DNA from: Rhypophila decipiens
Lineage: Eukaryota; Ascomycota; Sordariomycetes; Sordariales; Naviculisporaceae
DNA: 50,814 bases
Assembly (NCBI GenBank): GCA_033297075.1
Contig: MU858288.1
Coordinates: 1-50,814 of the forward strand
Direction: 5' to 3'
Shown here one piece after another: positions 10,473-21,026 of this stretch. Every line of letters starts with the position of its first letter. Within the stretch, counting starts at the first letter, position 1. The notes under the pieces were generated by a model. The model had not been told where the DNA came from, ran no database searches, and saw nothing but the letters and a program-made list of their open reading frames with translations. A program made the translations under genes and the position numbers.

Positions 10473-11589
10473 TTTGCATGGACTAACAAGCGGCGCTTGT
10501 CAAAAGAAAGCGGCTTGGGGACTAATCGAAGACGGTGAAGCTGGGAAGATGGTATGTGGATGTGAATGTAATAAGGAGGATTGTTCCAGATATTGGTCCG
10601 TCAATGCACTGCTTGTCCCAAGTCAAAGCCGTGATGCAACAAGAGGAAGGAGAACGGGGAGGTACGTGAGATCCAGATTCCATATATGCAGCGCAGTTAT
10701 AACAGGTTTATCCAACAACTCGCACAGAGCGTCATACAAACTCATTTGGGATGAGGGGTCACTCTTCATTGTCAGGCTTGCACGGCAGCCAGCGATGACC
10801 TCAACCTGGGCACTGCGCGAATCCTGACATCATTGTCTTGGGGGCCAGTTGGGGAACTGTCTGTGATTTTCAGCGGTCACCGGGAGGGCCAGCCACTGAG
10901 AACCACTGGAGCAAATGCGCCGGGCACGCTAGCACTTGCTTTTTGGTCTCAATTTTAGCGTATGATCCTAGATTTGCACCGGATGCAGGCTGATCGTGGG
11001 GTGGGAAATGGTAAATGTCGATGATGTCGATTGGAATTTGGGAGCTATGGCGTCAGTGGTAGAAATTGGCGCTTTTGATTGGACGAGAGCGAGAAATGCC
11101 ACGGAACTGGGCCGGTGATCAGCACAGTGACCGAGATCAGGGTTAGGGTTGTTCACCAATGAAGGGACGGGGACGATGACATCCAGAATTCGCCGATGGT
11201 GAAGAAGCAAACAAAGCAGGTGTTTCTCTCTTTTGAGGCGTAAATTGTATCCATTTCAGTCGATGGGAATTTTCCGTTGAAGAACTCCAATCCTGAAACT
11301 GCATATCCTCAAGATCGTGAATCTCAAAATGTGAGTAAAGATGTGAGTATGACGTAAGCGGAGCAGCTTAACATGAGCTGTTCAATCGAAGACCGGTCTA
11401 GACCCAAATAATTTCCGGTGAGTATCTAATTACACGTAACAGTTCCCGTCGGTTTCCAAACGCCATTCAGCTCCTTCTAGATAACGCCAGCCCGTGCCGC
11501 GCCCATTCCACCTTCCCACGAGGTACCCCATATTCTCAATGTGTTTCCCTAATGCCGTGACACATTTCCCTCAGCAGATCCCGTTCTTC
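10473..11589. other. Intergenic, no gene seen
   Basis: Upstream region of the disordered-protein gene and downstream region of the four-exon gene. Open frames such as 10474-10827 show no domain and conflict with other frames. No array or element is visible. Confidence 0.5.
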
Positions 11590-14109
11590 TCAGTCTATTC
11601 CTCCCACCTCTTTCATTTCTTGTACTTCTGTTGGCGCACAATTTCCATTAGCTTGCTCATCTTCGGTATCGTCCAAATGTCGTTGTTCGGCCTCATTCTC
11701 TTCAGGTTCATCTTGGTCGGGCTCGGACGAAACTGTCAAGACGGTAGGTTGCCGGTATGAAGACGGTGCCGGCGATTTGACTTCAATTTCATCATCGCCG
11801 TCGTCGTATACCGGGGCAATTACTCGTCCATTGTGCGCTTCTTCTTCCGCCTCCTTTGATGCTGGTGCTGCCGGGAGTAACTTGAACTCATACTCGTCCC
11901 TTCTCGTTCGTGTTCCTCTGCTAGTGGCGGTGGTAAGATCTAGAACTGCATCTTCATCACTCTCGTCTTCTTCGTAGCTTCGGGGTAAGGCTTTTTTATC
12001 GGCGATGTGGTCTGGCAAGCTCGTGCGACCAGGAAGATAATCCTCCAGCGAAGAGGTTTCATAGTCAAATAATCTTTTGGGTCGCTGTTCTGGGGATCGC
12101 CCTCTGCCTCGGACGGGCAAGTATAGTGGGACTTGGAATGGTGTCGCAGTCCCTTGGTGGTGATTCTGCTGGTGGCGGGGTGCATCAGACGCTGATGGTG
12201 GTGTGGGTGCTGGTGGTGGTATTGCGTCGTGGAACTCTTCATTTCGGTGGTCAGGACGATTGTCTGGCTGCTCGTTGTAATGTCTGTTGAGGCCACGACC
12301 TGGGAAAGGTCGTGGGATCTCTCTCTTGTCGTCATGTCGGCAAGTCTCATCTGCTGGTGGCCCGGGTATTTCCATGTCTTCACCATAAAGCCGCCCATTT
12401 CTAGGAAAGAATGCTCCAAGCGAATAACGCCGTCCAAAAATGCGCATACGGCCCTCAGGTGAGTGCGAGATTCGCCTATGATGCCAAGTGGTGCTATGTC
12501 TGTCAATAACCCTAGTTAGCCCATCGTTCACGCTCTACCTGGCCGTCTTGAGGAAGTGGGGAACTGTTGCATCCCTGAATCTTCACCCATTCCATTTCTC
12601 ACTTATTATTTTCGGTTGGGAGGAGTACTACAATTGACTGGGGCTGGCAGCCGCTGCTGTCCCAGAAGATGAGGTTTCCACCGTGGGCAGGCTGTTGTTG
12701 AACGTGTCCTCGTATTCTTCTGTCGACTGTAGACGCCGGACATAGCCGTGTCTGGCGGTCTGGAAGGGGTGGCAGGTCAGTAAAGGCTCCATGGTGAATC
12801 GTGCTTCCTGGGAATCGGTATACCTGTTCCTCTGCTTCAGTCTGCAAGTCCCGCGTCTCGAACTGAGGCCAGTTAATCCTCTCTGTGCAACAAGTCACGC
12901 AGAATTGAAACTTGTCGGTGGGAAGCGGCTTCCCGTGCTCGCTCTTGGCTCTTATCTCGGGGGGCTTTGATGATGACTTGAACAGGTTCAAGAATCCCCT
13001 GCCAATCTCACGAAGCCGGACTTCAACGTCAAAGTCAAAGTGCAGATACTTGCGCAGGACATGTCGTCCGTACGATGAAGCGCCGTTACCGTTGAGAATA
13101 TCGTCAATCTCATCGGCACTGACTTCTCGGGTCACGGTGAGTGGTGAGTTGAGATTCTCATAGATCTCGGGCGTCCAGAGGTGGAGTTGGGCTTCGGTCT
13201 GGCCTGTCCAGTGGGCTGCACAGTCGTAAGAGTTGTGTCGTGATAGTCGACGCCGACAGCGACGAAATCGACGGCAAGTACAGTCGTGTGCGTGGGATGA
13301 GGACACTCTAAATCCCTGGGGCTCTGGCACGGGCGTATGAAGGGCTGGTGCAAATAGTGCTGCGAGTCCACCTCCCGATTTCTGTTCAAGCAACGGAGGA
13401 TCTTTGAGTTGAATTGTTGTTAGGCAAGGTGAAGACTAACGCAAGGTAAGTAATAGAGCTGGGTGAACGACTTACAGGCTTCATAAGTGAGCGCCTTTCG
13501 CCAGCTGGCTACTCTTCTCTCATACGTCAGCTTGCTTGCGTGTTGAGCATGCACAGTGAGACCCGGAGCTATATGACCTGCGAATCCAGCTACTCCCGCC
13601 TCGATTTCAGAGCTCTTGCCAGTCTCATGGGAGAGGCCGATGTCAGTGACGATATTGTCTCCTTTGGGCAGCAAATCGTGCTTCTCTCCGCTGCGGTACA
13701 AATACCGCACGCTGACTGAGTCAAAGAGTCGGTTATCTCGTTGCAGCCTGTACCAAGGCTATCAGTTGATCAGGCCTTTCAACAAGGAAATCGAATGGTT
13801 CACCGACTCGTTTCCTCTCCTGTTGATGGACAACTGCATCCTAAAGCTCAGAACAATCCTGTACATTGGCTTTCCGCAAGGATCGTTCCCTCCAGACCTC
13901 TCTACTCGCATCACCGGGTCCAGAACGCTGACCGACACATATTGACCTATGCCGCCTTGAACACATTCTTCGAGATAGATTGGATGGATGTGGGAAAACA
14001 ATTTGGGGGCGACTGGTGGTGGTAGTGGCTGTATCGCTTCGACGGCAGGGACTGATTTTGAGCGTCGTCGACAACGGTGACGATGTCTGTGATGGCGGTG
14101 GTGGCCCAT
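11590..14109 (-). CDS. Unrecognised four-exon protein (765 residues)
   Basis: I join four exons: 13804-14109, 13476-13758, 12603-13401 and 11590-12499. The introns are 45, 74 and 103 bp with GT..AG ends; the 74-bp one has donor GTAAGT and branch CCTAAC, and the 103-bp one donor GTGAGA and branch GCTAAC. Phases 0, 1 and 2 fit at every joint, which supports the model. The N-terminus is His/Arg-rich (MGHHRHHRHRHRCRRRSK). Residues about 40-200 alternate hydrophobic and polar positions like a beta-rich fold (GQYVSVSVLDPVMRVE, YRIVLSFRMQLSIN, SVSVRYLYRSG). Around 230-250 is a Cys/Arg cluster (CTCRRFRRCRRR). The last 300 residues are disordered and acidic, ending in runs such as EPDQDEPEENEAEQ. I do not recognise the family. 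The 45-bp first intron is short, so exact donor choice is the least certain part. Confidence 0.6.
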
Positions 14110-17100
14110 CTCGGCGGCTGTCTCGCCTCAACACTTGGACAGAAATTTGGGATGAATGCATGCATCAACATCTGGATTCTGAAGGAAATAACGGACGAGA
14201 GACCGAGTTAATATTTCTTATTTTGGTTTTAATGGCACACTCGGAGAGCCCTTGATGTGCGCAACATGGTCTTCCACCTGACCATGGCATCGCGCCCATA
14301 AGTATGACAACACAGTGTGTTGTTCAAGTAAATGGCTGGTTCTGGTCATTTCGCAGCACCTCTTCAGTCGAATTTGGTCTCTTCATTTTTTCCCTAAGAA
14401 ACATCACATCAGAAGGTTGGAAAATGGTCAAACTTTATACTGGTCATTCGTTCCGTGGGGGTCGTCTCACTGTCTTGGTGTCCCGGCCTTCATCAGCAGG
14501 GCATGCTAGTGGGGGACCTTGTGACACCTGTCTCAGTCACCAGCGCCACTCAGGTGGTTGACCTCTCGGCTTAACAATAGCGTCTATCGCTTTGTGGAAA
14601 ATCTTCATTCCGTATTTAGACGGTCAAATCCGTGTGATGGTAAATAAGGGTTCAATACTTTGTTAGAAAGGGTGCCATTATGGACGATTATTTATCTTTG
14701 TTAAGACGACACAGAAGCCGTTCGCATTCACACAACAGCAATATATGGCTGGTATAATCAAGTTATTTCACCAACCAGGACGCAATAAAGTGCTTATGGT
14801 TATTTGACAACAGCGGTTGAGCCGCATGGGATCAGGCATGTCAGCTTATATCATCCTCGTGGTCTCGCCTGGTCTGGACTACGCCGTGGGAGACCGGAAT
14901 AGCATGACATCACAAACCCAGGGTTAACCTTAAACAGACACACTAGTGTCATTGCTAAAGAAGCCAAGTCGGCAATGAGGTTGCGAGACCAGGAAGCCGC
15001 ATAGCATGGCAATTATTGGCAACATTTGCCGATGGATCTTGCCTGCAACGGAACCCCAGAAACATCAGTTCATCCCAATCTCCACGGAACAATCTGGATG
15101 CTACGTTTTCCTGGAGTAAAGACATCCACGACCATCCACATCCCAGCTCAGGCTGAACCAACCAGTTGGAACCATTTGCCCTGCAACAACACGTCCAGTA
15201 GCTCCATTCTCTAATAAGCATAAGCCAAGTGCCGGGGGACAAGCCTTGGGCAACAGAGACATGGTGCTGACTCGGAAAATCGTAAACTGGAGAAGGGGAA
15301 CCCAGGTCCCAGACCAACTCCGATCCTTAGTGCCTGGTTCAAAAAACATGGCCAGGGGTAGGCGCCAAGCCTAGCTGTTCAGGGGCCCCCTTTTCGTCTC
15401 CACGCCGACCCACGACAATGACAACATGGTGGAACAGCAACCGTTAACCAAGGACAAAGCCAAGCTCCACAACTGGCATCAGTAAACCACAAGTGATTGT
15501 AGTGTAAAAAAAATAAAAAAAAAGGGAAAAATTCCGCTTCCCGGCACTTGGAAGAAAAACAAGACTTGCCAAGTGGCGGGAGTCTGTGCAGCCACGGTTC
15601 ATCTGTTCCGCCCGGCCCGGCCGCCTCCTTTGGCTCTGGTATTGCGAACCACGCGACTTGGCGAGAAGTTTATTCAGACCTCAAAGATGCAAACGCATAC
15701 AAGGTGAAAATTAAGCTACAAGACAGGTCGGGAAAACCCGTAAGAGAATAGTATCCATCCTCTTCTCGGGTGACCTGCAGAGTTTGCTTTGCTCTTCAAC
15801 AAATTCTTCTCCTTGGAGCGCAAAAGCAGGGCTTCTGACTCAGGTGAACAAGGTCACCTAGGTCGACTGGAGCCCCGACACCGAGGAATTCTCACCAGCA
15901 CTCCACCAATCATCCACAAATACACCGATGGTAAACCGCCGAAAGAGAAATCACACCGGCAATTGGCCAGACGTCTGCTATTGATTTTAGATTCATCATT
16001 CACAAGCAAATCGGGTACCGAGTCGAGAACCGGCTTGCCTAACCATCTGACATTTTTGGACTTGGCCTTTGCGTAGAGACCGGAGGTTCCCGCTACCCGT
16101 GCTTAACTCAGCGCCGGCCGTTCCGAAGTAAGAGCTTGTCTGCTGGCTGGTTGTTACACCCCTTCTCATGGGCAAACATTCGTCTCAGTGATGGTTATTT
16201 TGGTATGGTCGCGACTAGATTAGTCTGTAGTCGGGGTGTTGCCCTTGAATGATGAGCAGGTGCTGACTGCTGAGTAAACAGAGAGGAATTATGGGTTCAG
16301 ATCCACGCGTTACACGCCGGTACGCCGTAAAGCCTCACACCGTTTTCCGGTCACTTGAATGGCGTCCCTCGCTCCTTCCACACTGCTCCCCGCAACTTTC
16401 TCCATTCCTTCCCGGCCAATGACCCCGGACGCCACCCTTTGCTGCATTGCTGCACTTGCGAGGGGAAAGTCTCGTTTCGTTCATTTCCCCAGCTGGAGTA
16501 TGCAGTAGTCTTGTCCACCATCATCCAGCCAGCTGACTAGGTCAGGGCCTGGAATGCCTTCCCCCGGAGGAAGGAACATGATGTGGAATCTCCACTTAGA
16601 CGGCTAGGATGAACGGCCAGCTTTTCTCTCCTCCAAGGAAGGAACGACCACGATACGGGACGGAATTTGTGGGGTGAAGAAGCGGGTAGTACCAAGCCAC
16701 AGCACCACCGTCACCGTGCTCTTACTCGTGGAAGAGGCTCTGCCCGCCCTAGAGTTGATCCATTTTGAACTCTTTTAACCCACGTTTGCCCCGTCACTTG
16801 TTCCCTGCCACAGTCCCATACCCCAGTCCCCAGATCACACGGGTCTCCTCGACTCGCCCCCTTGTTTCCAATTTGCATCTGCCCTCCGCAAAACACCCTC
16901 TCACGATCTGAACGACCCACGGTATGATTCCAGCTTAAATAAACCCCTCCCACGTCCCCGGAGTTCATCCAATCTCTTCGATATCTCTCATCATCCTTCG
17001 TTCGGCACCAGCCCTCACCAGCCTCTTCTGGACCCATCTTCTAGTTCTTTGAACCCCAGATCAGCGTTCATCACCTCTCGTTCTTGAACGCTTCATTTCG

Positions 17101-17160
17101 ATACGTATTCGACATTCTTCTTCTGGATACCCACAACAAACACCCGCAGTATCAACCAAG
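14110..17160. other. Long intergenic region between divergent genes
   Basis: Three kilobases without a supported gene. A/T-homopolymer stretches occur at 15506-15523. Open frames (15548-15751, 15789-16076, 14955-15317 and others) are short, overlap on both strands and resemble nothing known. The right part is the promoter of the hexose transporter. Confidence 0.5.
16935..16943 (+). promoter_or_regulatory. TATA-like element of the hexose transporter
   Basis: TTAAATAAA lies about 220 bp upstream of the ATG and is followed by a C/T-rich stretch (tctcttcgatatctctcatc and similar), the usual look of a highly expressed fungal promoter and leader. A CCGGAG at about 16959 fits the SYGGRG carbon-repressor (CreA/CRE-1) consensus, but one such short site is weak evidence. 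Confidence 0.4.
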
Positions 17161-18906
17161 ATGGCTGGCGGTGCGGTGGTGCCCCCATCAGGTGGCGGAG
17201 ATGTGAACCGTGTTGAGGCACCGGTCACTATCAAGGCCTACATGATGTGCATTTTCGCTGCTTTCGGTGGCATCTTCTTTGGATACGACTCTGGTTACAT
17301 CTCTGGTGTTATGGGCATGGATTACTTCATCAAGGTCATCGAAGGTCCCGACGCTACATCCCTCACCTCGTCCAACAAGTCTCTCATCACATCGATTCTC
17401 TCTGCCGGAACTTTCACGGGTGCCCTCTTTGCTGGCGATTTGGCTGATTGGATAGGTCGTCGTACTACCGTTATTCTTGGATGTGGCATCTTCATCATTG
17501 GCGTCGCCCTCCAGACCGCCTCGGCCGGACTTGCTCTTATTGTGGCTGGCAGACTCGTGGCTGGCTTCGGTGTCGGTTTCGTCTCTGCTGTCATCATCTT
17601 GTACATGTCTGAGATTGCCCCCCGCAAGGTCCGCGGCGCCGTCGTGTCTGGCTACCAGTTCTGTGTCTGTGTTGGTCTTCTGCTTGCCTCTTGCGTCGAC
17701 TATGCTACCCAGGACCGCCAAGACAGCAGCTCCTACCGTATCCCCATTGGTCTGCAGATGCTCTGGGCCATCGTCTTGGCCGTTGGCTTGTTCTTCCTCC
17801 CCGAGTCTCCCCGCTACTACGTCAAGAAGGGTGATCTCGAGAAAGCCGCCATCTGCCTTGCCCGCGCCCGGGACCAGCCCCGCGATTCGGCCTATATTAC
17901 CGATGAGCTTGCAGAGATCGTCGCCAACCACGAGCACGAGATGTCAATCATCCCTGAGGGCAACTACTTCACTGCCTGGGCCAACTGCTTCCGCGGCTCC
18001 ATCTGGAAGCCAAGCTCTAATATTCGTCGTGTTATTCTCGGCACATCCATGCAGATGATGCAACAATGGTATGTCTCACAATGAGAAAAGCTTCCACTTG
18101 TTTCAATGACAGTTCCGCTAACAGCTTCACTCAGGACTGGTGTCAACTTCGTCTTCTACTTCGGCACAACATTCTTCCAGCAGCTCGGAACCATTGAGAA
18201 CCCTTTCCTGATCTCGCTCATCACCACCCTCGTGAACGTGTGCAGCACACCCATCTCTTTCTGGTCCATGGAGCGCCTCGGCCGCCGTGCTCTTCTGATC
18301 TGGGGTGCCCTCGGTATGGCCATCTGCCAATTCATCGTCGCCATCATTGGTACTGTCAAGTCCGACAACGCAGATGCTGTCAAGGTCATGATTGCCTTCA
18401 TCTGCATCTACATCTTCTTCTTCGCCACCACTTGGGGCCCCGGCGCGTGGGTAGTTATCGGCGAGGTCTTCTCCCTTCCCATTCGTGCCAAGGGTGTTGC
18501 CATGTCTACTGCCTCCAACTGGCTGTGTAAGTTTTCAGACTCCCAAGCAGTCAGCCAGGACATCTTGCTAACGCTGTGCGCCAAAACAGGGAACTGCATC
18601 ATCGCCGTCATCACTCCCTACATGGTGGACCCCGACAAGGGTAACCTCGGACCCAAGGTCTTTTACATCTGGGGCAGTCTCTGCACTATCTGCTTCGTCT
18701 ATGCTTATCTCCTCATCCCCGAGACAAAGGGTCTTACCCTTGAACAGGTCGATACCATGCTTGAGGAGACCACCGCCCGCACCAGCGCCAAGTGGGTGCC
18801 TCACTCTACTTTTGCATCTGACAGGGACAGGGCAGACAAGCAGGCAGCCGCTCGAACCGGTCACCACGAGACCAAGTTGGCGAGCGCCAGCTCGGAGAGC
18901 GTCTAA
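17161..18906 (+). CDS. MFS sugar (hexose) transporter
   Basis: Three exons: 17161-18068, 18135-18526, 18590-18906. The introns are 66 bp (GTATGT, branch GCTAAC) and 63 bp (GTAAGT, branch GCTAAC); the product is 538 residues. The sugar-porter signatures are present in order: GGIFFGYDSGYISGVMG in TM1, DWIGRR after TM2, GRLVAGFGVGFVSAV around TM4, PESPRYYVKKG in the central loop, QQWTGVNFVFYFGTTFF in TM7 (made by the first splice), ERLGRRALL after TM8, and PETKGLTLEQVD after TM12. The N-terminus and the VEAPVTIKAYMMCIFAAFGG start resemble fungal high-affinity glucose/hexose proton symporters of the plasma membrane. The substrate cannot be fixed from sequence. No sugar-catabolic genes are next to it. 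C-terminal tail is short, hydrophilic, without long sensor-type extension. Confidence 0.93.
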
Positions 18907-21026
18907 AGTGGGTTTCACGATGCCGTCGGAAGACTTGCTTCACAGGAGGGTTTTGATTTCTGTACTATCACATCATGTGGCCATGAGACCATTATCACGA
19001 ATATTCCGAGTCATTTTCATCACGACGGACATCTATCGAAATGGCTGGACATTTAACAGTTTCTTGTATATTGCTGCATTTCATTCCTTTTCTTTTCTTT
19101 TATGGGTGTTTTCTTTGATACACGTATCTTACATATCATCGCATGTCTACCATGGCCAATGGAGTTTGTCTCTAAGGCGCACTGGGTGCCAAGGTGACGG
19201 AAAATAATAATATCAGCGACATGTAATTTCACTCTTCAGTAGCGGGGGCTGGAAATGCGGAGGGCAGAGACAGAATGGGTTGGCGGTTCTGGGTTACTCT
19301 CGGTGTGAACATAGCTTGATGGCCACCACCGATCGGGGGACGGGGCCTTTTTGCATTCATAGATCATAGCATCATACTCATGATTGGTATTTGTACGATA
19401 CCTTATAATAGAAGGTTGTAGATAATAGTAATTAGATGTCTTTTAAACAAGTCGTTGAACGCTCTTGCTTTCTTTCTGGGACACTTGACATGGAGATGCT
19501 TGGTGGCGGATCTCTCTCTCTCTCGGTCTATTTGTCTCCCGCTCTCTTTTATCTTTACCCCATTTCCCTTGTTACCCAATACCTGTCCATTGGCTTTCAT
19601 GGTGGCTTGATCATTATCTTACTACCTCTTTACATCCAGGATAAACACTAGATAAACAAATACCAGACGCCCCCATCCGAAACCTCACACAGTTGGTTAT
19701 GTTCAGACAAGTATTTCCAGTTATTTTTGGTGTTGGAATTGAATATTTCGATAGAGTTTGTGTTGCCTGGGCTCCTTTGTACTGCCCTAGGCAGCAGTAG
19801 GTGCAGCACTGCCACTTGGCCATATAAATGGCCTGCGCTCCCCCTTGCTCGATACATCTTAGCTTAGCTCTGTAGAGACCAATCTACGATTTCCCCTCTC
19901 ACAGTTTGTACTCGAGTCCCAGCGTAGTCTCGCATCACGACCACAAAAAGACCACCTCAAAATAAAACTGGCAGATACCTACGGCTGATACAGAGACACT
20001 CGCACCGTTTTATTCATATAATTCTACATCTATATCCAATTATCCATGCACTCAGAAGACTGTATTCAAATGCTTATACGCCTACATTCAGACGCTGACA
20101 CGCCTTTATTCAGTCCCTTGCACGCCTACATCCAGATACTCACACGCCTGTACCTATATGCCTCCATGCATTTAAACCTACCTGTGCAGACAACCAACCG
20201 CCTTTTGCCGTTTAGCAATATGCGTCTGTCTGCTTTTTTGCTTCGAACACTTTTCTTCCAACTCCTCTAGGTATGCCTCTAACATATTCCATGGATGTGT
20301 AGTTCGCACAATGAATATGCAAACTAGCTTGCTTGCCTTCCCATGTGTTTTGCTCTCATCACCATTTCCCCATACGATACCTCGGTAGTGTGCTTTCTTG
20401 GATACCAACCCTTACGAAAACTGATAAACGGGAGAGAAAAATCCCATTATGGCTGTTCTACCCTAGTCTTTACTGGTAATGGAATGAATGAAAAGTAATG
20501 CAGAATGCATTTAACCCCCAAGGGCATAACTAGGAGTTACTATATCAGGTATAAACCTAGCATAAAGAAGAGATGGGATATAAGATGGGGTATGTATGTA
20601 TAAAGTCCATAGGAATGATGGTACAAGTAACAAACTGTACCATACCAGGTAACGTAAGGTATGTAAAGAGACGCCGTTCGAATGCAAAATCTGGTCCTCC
20701 TACACAAAACCAATCTCTAAAACGAGGACAGCGACAAAAATCATCACCCAAGAGGAGGAAGGAATAGGATAAAGCAGCAAGGCAGCCACCAAAAACGCAT
20801 AATCCATGACATCACCCATTAACCAGTACACATTATTCCCAGTATGCCTATTTTCATGCACGAACCCATCACTCCAGACCTTTACAAAACAAGGAGCCGA
20901 CCAGCTCTACACCACCAACACCGATGAGAATGACAAGAGATGAGATGAGACAAGGACAGGAAATGGGTATATAAGGTATGTTTGTATGCTCCTGTTCATT
21001 ATCCGACACCAAGCCTGGGGCTATTA
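18907..21026. other. Intergenic between convergent genes
   Basis: Two kilobases between the 3' ends of the transporter and the Stu2-type gene. It contains a (TC)7 microsatellite at 19511-19524 and a 22-bp tandem repeat array at 20078-20187 (listed separately). No supported coding sequence. Confidence 0.5.
20078..20187. repeat. 22-bp-period tandem repeat, array A (5 units)
   Basis: Five consecutive units of exactly 22 bp start at 20078, 20100, 20122, 20144 and 20166. Units 1-4 begin ACGCC; units 1-3 follow with T, two variable bases and then ATTCAG or ATCCAG (for example ACGCCTTTATTCAG in unit 2). The last two units are degenerate. The period and the TTTATTC core match arrays B (30.5 kb) and C (34.2 kb), although the second half of the unit differs. 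Kinship with B and C is therefore probable, not certain. Confidence 0.7.

Noticed and set aside
13841..14161. Two other frames over exon 1 of the four-exon gene
   Set aside because: They cannot be spliced in phase into the downstream exons, while the MGHHRHH frame can.
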